Shown piece by piece: positions 33,631 through 44,577 of a DNA stretch of 64,000 nt; position 1 is the stretch's first letter; each line of letters opens with the position of its first letter. The notes below the pieces were generated by a model that was not told where the DNA came from, searched no databases, and saw only the letters and a program-made list of their open reading frames with translations. The stretch is from Vitrella brassicaformis (lineage: Eukaryota; Sar; Vitrellaceae). Location of the stretch: the NCBI GenBank assembly GCA_001179505.1, contig CDMY01000592.1, forward strand, positions 115,468 through 179,467. The letters run 5' to 3'. The translations under genes and the position numbers were made by a program.

Positions 33631-34610
33631 ATGGCTGACGGAAGGAGCTCTGCGGCCGACGCCACCGACCTGCCCGACGCCCACACACCGCCATCTGGCC
33701 ATGACGACGTCATATCGCTGACGCACGGGACGGCCGAGACGATCCTGAGTGAGGCGCTGCACATCCTCAGCAGCCAGCAGGGCGGTTTGGAGGCTTCTGA
33801 GGAGATGCAGGCCATCATGAAGGAGTGGTGCCAGAAGCAGCGGCCATCTGTGCGCATCGTTGTGACCCCAGAAGGCGGCCCGGCCCAGCGAGGCACTGCC
33901 TGCGCAGCCTGCCAGACCGACCCTTCACCTCCATCGGAGTCCAGAGCCCCCTCCCCCTCTCCCTCCCCGCCGCAGCCCACCGTGCGGCGCCCCATATGCG
34001 CGTCTATGGTTGGGTCTGCTGACGACAGCCACGAGCTGAGTGTGGTCAAGGCGCTGCTGATGCTCAAGAACCTCCAGCCGAGGGGAGCCCCGGATGGCGG
34101 CGGCGGTGACGGGAGCTCCGGCCCGACGAAACCTCATGGTCCTGTCGTGGCGGCTAGTGGTGGTGGTCGTAGTGGCGGTGGTGTTGGATTGGTAAAGGAG
34201 CTGATAACGCTGCAGCAGAAAGTCAAGGTGGGCAGCTGGATGGATGGGGGGATCGGGGGAGACGGGAGGCCGATGAATGCGGACCTGTGGGGCGTCTGTG
34301 TGTGTGTTCAGATGTTACAGGAGTCGTATCGTTTGTTGCGTGCCGATGTCCTGTACCTCAACTTCGAAATGGAGGTGAGACGAGGGAAGGACAGACAAGG
34401 GGCGGGGCAGACACACACTCGGCCGCCGGTACGGGTGTTTGTGAATATGTGTTGTGTTACTCCTCCATCCATCCATCCATCCATCCATGCATGGTTCAGA
34501 CGTGTTGCGAGTGGATTGTGGAGTCGTTCAGGCAGTGCGTGCAGCAGCAAGTGCACGAGTACCAGTGGCAGCAGAATCGGCTCAACAAGCTGGCCAAGGT
34601 CCTGAACTAG
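33631..34610 (+). CDS. Unknown protein with C-terminal helical region, 256 aa
   Basis: Three exons: 33631-34227, 34312-34374, 34500-34610; all phase 0, ending in TAG. The first exon encodes an acidic N-terminus, a helical stretch (ILSEALHILSSQQGGLEASE), a Pro/Ser-rich linker and a Gly-rich segment. The last two exons give a hydrophilic helical end (LQESYRLLRADVLYLNFEME and FRQCVQQQVHEYQWQQNRLN) that may form a coiled coil. No signal peptide, membrane span or known motif was recognised. The start at 33631 follows GCATCG and is the first ATG in frame. It forms a head-to-head pair with RPN7. Confidence 0.65.
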
Positions 34611-35705
34611 CTAAGCTAACTCACGACTAACGACGGGAATGGGCGGCAAAGGATGCACTGCAGCTGGGGGGTTGAGAGTACCAATGAGAGGGAGTGTGTA
34701 TGTGCATTGCACGCTGGCTGCATGGGAGACCTTCGGTACTTGCATTGCAGTACATACATATGTCACGTTATGAAGCTCTTGTTCCAAATCTATGTCTCTC
34801 CGTCAATGACAATGCTTATGGACAAAAGAACTGTCAAATATAAAATGTTGGCAGCGATAAGCCCTCTCCTGCAGCACACACGCTGCGGAACGGCACATGT
34901 GTGTGTCTATTCGATGGGGTGCTGCATACCTGACGAGTCGGTGTGCCATGCAACTGGTGACCCCCGCCACTACTAGCACTACCATTACCCCCGCCACCAC
35001 CACCACCACCAAGGTCGCCGGTTCTACCACACGGTCAAGGTGCGGCCGCCCTGTGAGGACGGGCGATGGACGAATGGGGCCGGGGACAGAAGGCGGCAAA
35101 GGACCACTGTCTCCGCAGCCGAGACATCGGCGTCTCTGGACCGGTTGGCAAAGTCTTGACATTGCTGCTCCAGACACACACACACACACACACGCACAGC
35201 AGAGAGAGGTGGAGGATGTTCTGTGTGTGTGAGTGTGTGTGGATGGAGGAAATGGCTGGGGGACTGGACACTCTGCTGACTCACTGACTGACACGTGTGA
35301 AGCTTACATAAATTGATGGTGACGTGTTTGCAGTGCGACACCGACACGGTGGGCCATGTCACGTGCGCGTCTGGTGGAATGGTGGGGCCAATGTTGAACT
35401 GATTGATGCACACAGAGTGAGTGGGTGACGTCTTGGTGGACTGACTGGACACTCTGCTGGCTCACTGAATGACTGGTGCGGCGCGTGTGCTTACGTACGT
35501 TGATGGTGAACCCTTAATTGACGTCGCGGCAGTTCGACACCGACACGGTGGTGGGCAATGTGGCGGCCTGCAGAGGGTCAGACCAACACGGACATACATG
35601 TCTGTCTGTCTGTGTTTGGCACCTTTTGTTGCTATGTGTGTGCACCTGCAGCTGCCGGATCGTGTTCTTGAGCTGGGCCCATAGCAGCGTGGATTTCCTT
35701 AGTCG
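34611..35705. other. Tail-to-tail intergenic region with exon-like direct repeats; no clear gene
   Basis: 1,095 bases without a supported gene. It includes an ACC/CCACCA repeat (34965-35015) that creates an artificial hydrophobic minus-strand frame. A duplicated segment (see the direct repeat at 35264-35551) reads like a coding exon on the minus strand: TVSVSHCKHVTIN in one copy and TVSVSNCRDVN in the other. These could be alternative or decayed 3' exons of the minus-strand gene ending at 35706. Confidence 0.5.
35264..35551. repeat. Imperfect direct repeat, two copies offset about 180-200 bp
   Basis: Sixteen shared bases (CTGGACACTCTGCTGG, one mismatch) start at 35264 and 35445. A 17-base block (CGACACCGACACGGTGG) is identical at about 35336 and 35535. 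Between them both copies share a GATGGTGA block and a splice-donor-like GTAAGC on the minus strand. This is a diverged tandem duplication. Confidence 0.75.
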
Positions 35706-36553
35706 TCACAAATGGAGGACTTCGACGGCACTGACGTCTGCACGGAAAAGCAATGCGACGATGACTGGTCGATCCACGAATTCCCTCCCTCTTATGCTCC
35801 ACGGCGACTCACCGATGACTTGATGGTCACTCTGCTCTTCCATCGCGTGCTCGCCATGTTCCGCAGAGTCCCTGATCATTTGATGACCAAGGAAGTCATG
35901 CAGCTCCCTCAGTCTGTCCTCCATCCGCTTGAGGCTGATGTGGTCGGCAGGGGAGGGCTCACATGCACAGCAGCACAGGGTGGCCAGCCACGCCTCCACC
36001 GGCTTGACCCAGCGCAAGTCGGCCCTCTCGTGTTCCCGCTCATACAGTGTGGTCAGCGGCAGACTCCTGGTCGAGAAGAGGTCTGTCTTGGTCTGCTTGA
36101 AGGTCTGCTGTGGCTGCAGTGCCTCCTTGGCGTGCCACACTGCCACTGCGGAACTCCTCCCGGTAGCCATCCTCGTCGTCATAGCTGCCCAGTGATGATT
36201 CCTCCTCAATCCACTCCCAACCCACCAGCAGTGCCGTCACGTCGTCCAGGGTCTCGGGCGTGCCCGTGATGCACTGCTCCTGGTCTCGCCGCTTGCCGAC
36301 GGACAGAGGGACAGCGGCAACTGGACCCTCCTGCATGAAGGGGGGCGGCTCGCCGGCAGCACGGGCACAGGGCACAGACTGTCCTTGAATGCACATCGAG
36401 GAGGCTTCTGGTGTGTTGCCTTTTCTCTGCAGAGACCTCGACCATTGGATCAAGAAGGAAGTCGTGCAGCTCCTTAAAGCTGTCCTCCATCTGCTTGAGG
36501 CTGATGCGGCTGGCAGGGGGGTCGCAGGGCACAAACTGTCCTTGAATGCGCAT
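35706..36553 (-). CDS. Doubtful gene with internally duplicated helical motif, about 214 aa
   Basis: Best model (complement): 35706-35737, 35813-36082, 36147-36330, 36395-36553, with matching phases and a TGA stop. The product carries ISLKQMEDSFKELHDFLLDP near its start and ISLKRMEDRLRELHDFLGHQ near its end, clearly two copies of one helical motif. A third duplicated stretch (TPDASSMRIQGQFVPC and TPEASSMCIQGQSVPC) lies partly in a different frame and falls into an intron in this model. Coding character moves through three frames over 850 bases. This could reflect real introns, a decaying tandem duplication (pseudogene) or assembly frameshifts. The intron at 36083-36146 and the exon 2 donor are the least certain. 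No family was recognised. Confidence 0.42.
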
Positions 36554-38109
36554 CGACGAGGCATCTGGTGTGTCGCCCTTGCGCTGCTGCTGAATTGAAA
36601 GCCTTAGGAGGCAAGAGGGCGGAAATAAAGCTGGGGCGATGAAGAAACGGAAAGCTTGTTGTCTCTGGAGTCTGTCTCGCGGCGAGAATTCGCGTTGCGC
36701 AGGGAGCTCATGGGAAAGGTTTCAAGGGAGGGAGGGGATATCTATGGATGCCGGCTACTCGCACATGCATGCAGGTGAGTGTTACCGACCAGAAGAAATG
36801 TCTGTATGTGATTCATCACGTGGCGGTGCATGCCACTCATTGTGCTGGTGCACAACGCACAGCCATCCATGGATGCCTGCCATGGTGTTTCCCGCCGCAT
36901 CCCTTCAGAGTGGTTCATTCATGCGTCTTAGAACATGACGCACTTGCACTCACACGCACACACACATAAACGGATGTATGAACGAGTCCATGCACTCACA
37001 TAAAGACACACATCACATCACACACAATACACGCATGCATGTATCAAGTCACGCACCATGGATGGACACCGTGACATATATCACCAATAGATAAGACAGA
37101 TCTCCAAAAAAACACTCACTCACTCACACACACCGCGCACCATGCACATATACAAGAGACACGCTCCTAGCGCGAGCACCCCTCGCCCCCTCCCTGCGGC
37201 CAGCCAGCGACGAAAAAGGTACCAGCAGTCAGTCACTCAGGTAGTCCACCACTTGAGCCAAACAAACAAAACAAACAAACTGATGTTCTCTGAGCCATGA
37301 CGGTCGATGGCTGTTGTCCATTTGCCACAATGGCCGCATGCCAATGGCCAACGACCTTAGCCCAAAAGACACACACACAATTCCAATCCGACCAATCCAA
37401 TCAAATCAGTCAGTCAGCCAGTCAGCCAGACAAATGGATCACCAGCAGCCAGCCGTCCCTGATTGGTGTAGGGCGGCGGTCTCGAGATGCATAAAAACCA
37501 GCACCGACGAACAAACCGACCAATAATATGTATGTATGATAAAACCACAGCCACTCCGCGGGGAAAGAGACCACGGCATGGCACGAGTGGGGGGAGTGTG
37601 GTGTGGTGTATGCAAGTCATGTCATCCGGGCCAGCATAGAAAAAGCTAGCTTGCCGCCCCATGCACACACATACACATGCACCTTCACTCGCCTTCAGTG
37701 CCTCCACACACCAGCAAGCAGCCCACCCTCCCCTCCAGCCCGATCCAGTCAGTCAGTCAGTCAGTCAATTAGCGTCGTTGGCATACATACACATTTGCAT
37801 GTTTGCAGCCATGCATGTCACGTCACGAACTAAACTCGCGTCCCCGCTCACTCGGTCAGGCCACAAACATACAAATCCATGTATTGTATGTATGCCGGGA
37901 TGTAGGTATTTAGAAACGAATGAAAATCAGCCACCCATATACTGACTGACACCAGGTATTGTTGTCTGCCTGGTGTCGGCTGTCGGTTGCCCCTCCCTCC
38001 CTCCCTGACTGCTGCTGCTGCCTCCGTCCGTCCGTCCTTTGTTGGTCCCCCCCGCTGGCTGTGCAGCGACCGACAGCCTGGCGTGAATGGCGGCGGGTCA
38101 CTCATTCAT
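36554..38109. other. Long same-strand intergenic region, no gene
   Basis: 1,556 bases between two minus-strand genes, the longest gene-free stretch between genes here. It is full of CACA, CAGT, CCTC and GTCC simple repeats (for example 36940-37160, 37400-37440, 37740-37770, 37995-38040). No exon with splice partners on either strand was found. It presumably contains the promoter of the gene on the left and the 3' end of the one on the right. Confidence 0.6.
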
Positions 38110-41100
38110 TCATTGATGGAACCGATGGTCGTGGGTCGGTTGGACTGCCACTGCCCCGACTCCACTGGCCGCCTCTTTGCCGCCCATCAGGCTGTCGCTG
38201 TCCCGCTCGTCGCTGACCCCCTCCATGCCGCCCACTATCCTCACGTGCGACCGCGGCCGCCCTCGATTGATCTCCAGGCCATCCAGGCCACTAAGTCCGC
38301 CCCTCAAGACCGACCTTTCCAGGGGAGTGGCGGGCGGCGTAGCGCTGAGGGGTGGCGAGTTGCTGCTGCAGCGAGTGACGGCTGTGGTGGGTGTGGTGGG
38401 GCCGGCAGTGCTGCCTGTCTTGATGGGGATGGGACCCCAATCAAACGAAGACGAGGAAGCAGCGTGGGGGGCTGCGACTCCATTGCTTGCTGCTGTCGGC
38501 ACACTTGACAGATCCAAGTGAAGTGGCGCCGGCGAGCGGCCAACCTGACAAGACCCAGGCAACAAGGGACAGATACCAGCGTGCTGCGCATGTCTGGTGC
38601 CAGTCTGTTCCCACCGCGTCTTCATTGACGGGCCTCGGTGTGGCCGACACAGACCGCTTCAAAGCGCCGGGGGACCCCCCACTGCTGCTTGCTGCACCCG
38701 TGTATGGGTGGCCCACTGTGGAAGTAACGTGCGACAGCGACGCGGTACTCGGCGGGGCAGAGACGGGCCCATGCGCGACAGGTGGCCAGGCGAGCGCCGG
38801 CACATGGTAGGGGAGGGCACGAGGGGGCGGCCTACCATAGGGCAGCATGGGGGGACGACAGACGATGTGGCTCATCGGGACTGACGCAGCAGGTGAGTGG
38901 AAGGGGACCATCATCAGGCTGTGACGCTGCTCGTCCTCTCTGGAGGCCGGGCCGAACGATGGGACAGGGATGAAGATGACGCCATTGTAAGGCATGGCCA
39001 GTGGCATTTGGGGCACGGCCATGTTGGGCAGATGCACCGACCTCACGAGCACCGGGGGGACGAAGGAGAGCGATGCGGGCGACTGGGCGGCCGGGAAGAG
39101 CCCTTGTGCGGTGAACCACTGGATGAGTGCAGGGGGGATGATGGGTGCCTGTGGGAAAAAGTGACGAAGCTGATGCGGCACCGGGGCTGACGACGAGGCA
39201 CTCGACTGCCACAACACCTGCCGACAGCAACAGAAACGAACACGAAGGTACCTACTGAGGGGTCCGTGATTGCCGCCGGCATGTGCCCTTCCTTCCACCC
39301 ACCCTGACTGACTGACCCTGCGTGTGTCGACCTCGATGACGTAGATCCTCCAGTCGGTCTCAAAACCCTGCCGGCCCTTGCCGTCACCGTAGTCGATCTC
39401 AGCACACACCACCACCACCGAGTCGTCCACGGCAAACAGCACGTCAGCCTCCAGCACCAGAGGCGACCGGCCGCTGCCGCCTCTCCAGTCCTCAGGCCCG
39501 CCATCCAGAGGCACAGGCACCACAGAGAGCAGTGCGCCGGCCCCGCCCCCCTTGCTGGTCGGTGACGTGTTCTCCACTGAGTAGAAGGCGAGCTCCAGGC
39601 AGGGCAATGGCTGGATCTCGTGTATGTGGTCACTGGTGAGGCTTATGGCGGCACCCAGTGCACGACCGAGCAGTGATGTCTTGTCCTTGGTCTTCTTGTC
39701 CTTGGGCCGGTCCGTGTATGTCGTGAGGGTCGGCTGCGAACACACGACAGCGACAGGGACGACGTTGCCCACATTGGCCGCCAAGCCGTTGAGGGCCAAC
39801 GCCCCGCGCCTGGTCTTCTTGCCGGTCGTCTTGTCACCCCCATCCATGGGGATGGGCCAGGGCCGCTCCGGCGAGCTCGTGATGGAGATGGATGCGAGGC
39901 AGTAAGGCACGGCGAGGGCGAATGGTCCGCCCAGGGTGTCACGCTGGCGCAGCATGGTGACATCGTAGACGTCCACATACTCGCCCGACATGCGGTGGCT
40001 GACGAGGGTGCGGCAGCTGGGGGCATACCTGACCACATTGGGGACCATGGTGCGGCTATATTGCCATGTCGACACACGCGTGCATGTCCCGGTGGCGCTG
40101 TCGATCTCCACGTGCCAATGGAATCCGCTCCAGGGCCCACCCGGCCCGCCGTAGGCCAGAAAGGAGAAGGCAGGCGGGTCCGTCAGCACCCCACCGCCCA
40201 CCCAGCTCAGGCCGAAGAAATGCAAGCCACCTCTCTCCCATGTGGGTCGGCGAAGGGATGTCATCTGCTTGCACTCAGCAGCTGTAACCGGCGATCGGGG
40301 GCTCGTGGGAGTGCTCGTGCGCGAGAGCGGGCGGTGCTGGGGGGCACTGGGGTGCGACTGCGGGGTGAAGATGCGCGCCAAGGCCGACAGCCCCATGGCG
40401 CCGAAGCTATTGCGGCTGGCGGTCTGAGAGGTGCGACGATCGGGTGTGCCCACATCCTCCCAGCCCCTGCTGTTGGTGCTGCTGCTGGTGCTGCTGCGGG
40501 TCTCCCGCCATGTGCTGCTGACCGACTGGTGGTCGGGGTATGGGGAGGCCTTGACGCGTGTCTCCATGAGGAGATAGACGGGGCTGTCGCCGTCGACTCC
40601 CAGGCAGAAGATGAGGTTGGGAAACGCGTGATGCACCAGCAGCGAATGGGGCTGCAGTCTTCTCAGCAGCCGAGGGCCCATGGGAGTCGACAAGCCGATG
40701 AGTGTGGGTCTGAAGGTCGGGGGACGTGAGGGCTCGTCACCCAGCGGCTGGGCGGGCGGCAGTGACCGGATCGGCGGGGAGGGGAAGGGCGGATGGGGCA
40801 GCGAGGGAGACACCGATGGAATGCCGACGTGAGGCACATACGACACCGTGTCACGGCCATATGGGCCATATGGAACGTCTGCACAGTACAACACACACAC
40901 ACACAAGCCATCCATGCATCCATCCATCCATCCAGCACCCACGTGAGGCTCCCTCCTTCCTGCCCTGCCCTGTGGCTCCCTCCCCCCCCCCTCCCTCCCT
41001 CCAGCGTACGTACATGAGTGGTTAGAGTGCAGACTGGTGATGGTTGAAACGGTGGTGGCCACGGGCGAGTATGAAGGCGTCCGCGAGTGCATCAGTGGGG

Positions 41101-42581
41101 AGGGCGTGAACGACGGTGGGGGCGACACGGGCACGTAAGACGGGTTGAAGGGGCCAACAGGAAGAGGCACGTACGAACCTGACAGACAGTAAACCATCAC
41201 ACAGACACAGACAGACAAATGCATTCATCCACCTGGAGAAATCATGCAGAACACTATTCTGATGCCAGTTACCTACCTCCGGCACCGCCCGCAGAATCTC
41301 CTGGCTGCCGCTGCCGAAGCATTGACAGTGGCACCTTCCATACGCCGATTTGCATTTGTCCTGGTGCGTCTTCGGCCCCATCGGTCTCAGTGCGGCAGAC
41401 GGCGGCCATGAGGAGGTACCCCTCGGCGCCATGGTGGGAAGGCGCCACCAGTGTGCCCGCCAGCCATTTGTCCGATCCCGTGAAGAAGAGCTGGTCCTCG
41501 TGTGTCGACAGCTCCATGAGTGTGGCGGCTCCCAGGGACTTGAAGACGAATCGCCTCTTGCCGTCGGCAAAGAGCACGAAGGGGTAGTCCGGGTGGCTCA
41601 TCATGCCCATGTCCGTCGCCACCGGGTACAGGCCTTTGGACGGCACTGTCCATCCCATGTGAGGCCTCTGTGGCTGGAGCACGAGGAACGACCCGGTGTG
41701 GCCCGACAGGTCGGCCCATTCACTCGTGTCGTCGGGGTTGCCCTCCCTGGCCGCTGCTGGGTTTGTGAACCAGAAGGGCACACAGAAGGTGGCAGGGGGG
41801 CGCGCCGGCGATGTGTGCGGGGCGACCAGGATCTGGCTGGCGGACATGATGGTCGCGTCGCGAATACCGTACTGACGGGCACGGAACGCCTGAAACCAAC
41901 GAGCGACCCACCAGTGAGAGAGAGGGCAAGCGTATCGGTCTGTCTGTCTTTGTATGGTATGAGAGCACCTACCTTGAGGAGGTTGAAGCATCCGTTGGCG
42001 TACGCCATGTGTGTGAGTGTGAGTGCCTTGCACATCTGCCGACATCTCTGCGGGCCGGACGCCACCTCGGGGTGGTGCTTGCGGTACTTGTGCAGCACCT
42101 CACTGGTGTACCGCTCACACGCGAAGCGACCCCACACGGCCGCGTCAGCCTCCCGCACACCACGCAAAAGTGCGCGCGATGTCAGCTCCAGCGGCCGCGA
42201 CTCGCGGGGATGAGCTATGACCAGCTCGGCAACCAGGACGGCCACCCTCGGCTCGGGGAAGACCGCACACCGCGACGCTCCTTCGTCAGCAGGCAGTGAT
42301 GGTGGTCCCTCGTGGCAGCTCTCCCTCTCCTCGGCCTTGGCGACCCCATCAGAGCCGCTCGTGTGGCGGCGGCTGTCAGAGGCCTCCTTGGTGTGTCGAC
42401 GGAAGAGCGACAGAGGCAGACTGCGCTTGCGCTGGACGGGATGGTGGTGTTGCTGCTGGGATTGGTTGTGGCCCGTGCAGTCGACGTCCGTTGCGCTGTG
42501 TTTGAGGCCGCCTCGCCTCCTGTGCAGCCAGCGGAAGTGGGTCTGCATCTTGGGCAGCGACACAGCCGGCCTCTCACTCAT
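38110..42581 (-). CDS. Very large unknown protein, 1,328 aa
   Basis: Six exons (complement): 38110-38544, 38615-39217, 39317-40878, 41014-41178, 41277-41889, 41973-42581; all phases agree. The N-terminal 200 residues are basic and Gln/His-rich, then helical (LELTSRALLRGVREADAAVW). The middle 700 residues contain Trp- and beta-strand-rich segments (FWFTNPAAA, HPDYPFVLFADGKRRFVFKS, WSGFHWHVEIDSATGTCTRV, ETDWRIYVIEVDT) that look like a large beta domain, possibly propeller-like. These are separated by Pro/Ser-rich linkers. The C-terminal 350 residues are Pro/Ser/Ala-rich and probably disordered. I cannot assign a family. No signal peptide or membrane span was seen. A 5' non-coding exon may precede the start, since an acceptor-like site lies just upstream of 42581 and a donor-like site near 42656. 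Confidence 0.7.
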
Positions 42582-42838
42582 CCTGCCTGCAACCACACAA
42601 ACACCAGTCACTGGGACACCACTGTGCTTTGCTTCATCTCGGCCGTCAGCTTGCATACCTTCAACGATAATGGTGCGGGCGAAAAAATGCCCCTCAGCTC
42701 GCCAGCGATACCCTAACCCCAGAAACCCTAAAGCCTGGACCACGGCCTTTCTCTCCACTCTTCCTTCCTTTGGTCCGTCCGGGCTGCACAGGGGAGGCCT
42801 GGGGGGGCTGTGTGTGGCAGTGGGTTGTGGGAGTGGTG
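42582..42838. promoter_or_regulatory. Divergent promoter region with telo-box-like CCCTAA motifs
   Basis: 257 bases between start codons. It contains CCCTAACCCC at 42711-42720 and AAACCCTAA at 42723-42731. The second is identical to the plant telo-box, a promoter element often found upstream of translation and ribosome genes, and also matches telomere-type repeats. Whether it acts as a regulatory site here is unknown. Confidence 0.5.
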
Positions 42839-43490
42839 ATGCAGCGCGGCGGCTCGCTGATCTCGGTCCTTTCCCGACGACCATCTGCAGTGCTGCTGAG
42901 GCCTCCTTACGCGCTGCACTTCGGCACTGACGCACTGCCCAAGATCACGTTCGTCAAGAAGATTTATCAAGACGGCTCGACCTGCCAGAAGTGCGCATTT
43001 GTCGAAACCCAAATGAGTAAGCTACTTGACGTTCATCACCTGGTACGGGCTTGTCTGTCTGTCTGTCTGTCTGCTGTGTGTTCGCAGCCAAGGATGGTGT
43101 GAGGGACAAGATCGCCCGCACTGTGGTAGCCGATGAGAGGGATGAGTCATCAGGTCTGTGTGTCTGCGTATGGGTGATTCGCTTCTCGGTGCATCTGTGG
43201 TCTGTTGCCTCCCACTTGTGCGTATGTGCGTGTGCGCTCAGAAGGGATGGTTCTGGCCAAAAAGCATAACGTTTCCAAGGTGAGACGACGGCCAGGCTCA
43301 CAACAGACGGACAATGGGGGTCTGCGTGTGTGTACGACTGAGTGTTCAGGCGCCTTTTTTTGTGGTCGAGGATGGCTCGAAGGTGTCCGTGTATGAGGTC
43401 TACTTCACGCTGAAGAAGGAGGTGCTGGGCGAGCAGACATCGAGCGCATCGAAGAGCGAAGAGATTGCACGTGACTTCCTCAAGATGTGA
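42839..43490 (+). CDS. Thioredoxin-fold (glutaredoxin-like) CxxC protein with mitochondrial-type leader, 140 aa
   Basis: Four exons: 42839-43016, 43088-43153, 43242-43279, 43350-43490; phases agree. Residues 1-35 are Arg/Ser/Leu-rich without acidic residues until about position 31 (MQRGGSLISVLSRRPSAVLL), typical of a mitochondrial presequence. The rest has ITFVKKIYQDGSTCQKCAFV with a CQKC redox motif at residues 49-52, then TVVADERDESSEGMVLAKKH and the cis-Pro-like APFFVVEDG. This order (CxxC, VVADERD, EGMxLAxxHxV, APFF) resembles small bacterial glutaredoxin-like proteins, so a bacterial or organellar origin is possible. The expected role is thiol-disulfide exchange or metal handling. The C-terminal 40 residues are helical. 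Confidence 0.8.
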
Positions 43491-43842
43491 CGCATTCGTG
43501 CACAACTTACTGGCAGACGTGTGTATGGATGTACAGTGGATGACTGCCAAGGTGACGATGTTTTATGATCGACATCATGACTTGAGGTGTTCATCATTCA
43601 TTCTCCAGCTATCTATAGAGAGGCTTTGTGTGTATCATATGCATGTGCTTTGTTGACATCAGACACCCTGACATTCAATCAGCGAAGTGTTTCATGATTG
43701 GAGGCAAACCATACATACGTGAGTGACATCACTATGAGCCACGCTAAGCCCAACTGACTTCATTCATTGAGCAACTCCACCCAGACCTCTCCCTCCCTCC
43801 CTCCCACCCCTGCACTGCACACACATACATTCATATGGCGAA
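43491..43842. other. Tail-to-tail intergenic region, no gene
   Basis: 352 bases between converging genes. Relatively AT-rich for the window, with a CTCC run near 43790-43806. No coding signal. Confidence 0.7.
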
Positions 43843-44535
43843 TCATCCGTCCGCTTCATTTACAGGCACGGCCCCTGACACATCCCCGCCCTCACCACCC
43901 ATTTCCCTCTCCACATCGTCAGACTCGACGGCCATAACACCGCCATTCTTGTGATTATCAGGTGCTGCTTCCTCGTGTGGCTGGCCGTTTGCTTCCTGCG
44001 TTAGCCCGCTACTTGATGTCAGGGATGCCTCAAGAAACTCTGCAGGCAGTGTTTGCGGCGAGTCACTTGGTGGTGTCTCGCCTGTCGTTCGCCCACCTCT
44101 CCTCGCAGCGACGATAAGGTCCTTTGGCAGTCTGCGTGGGGCGAACCGTGGGCAGCACTGGTCGATGCACCGCATCAGCTGCCTGCTCACAAACGTGTGG
44201 CCCCTCTCGTTCAGATGGCAGCCGTCTGCATACAGCCCCTGCACACACGTGTACAGGTGAGAGATGACGAGACACCGTATACACTTCTTTGTCTATGCAC
44301 ACACGTACGTTCCAGTCTCGTGGGAAGGGCAAGAGGAGGTCGAGGGTTGCCGAGATCCCCTGCAGGAAGCCCACCCTGCCCGAATCCCACACACAACGCC
44401 CTTTGCCAGCATCCCGCTCTGCGGGGTCCGTCCCAGGCTCACCTGAGTGCTGCCTTTGTGTACAGAGACGTCTGCTCATACCTGCGGAGGGAATGTGAAG
44501 GAAGGACAGCAGCCCATCCAACATGCATGTATCAA

Positions 44536-44577
<42 letters not shown>

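Noticed and set aside
34803-35294. Minus-strand frame with a long hydrophobic Val-rich segment that looks like a membrane protein
   Set aside because: The hydrophobic run comes from an ACC/CCA simple repeat at about 34965-35015, not from conserved coding sequence.
38441-41224. A single 927-residue unspliced minus-strand protein
   Set aside because: It reads through two clear introns (TG/AC-rich, bounded by GT and AG) and ends in a frame without support. Splicing gives better joins on both sides, so it was replaced by the six-exon model.
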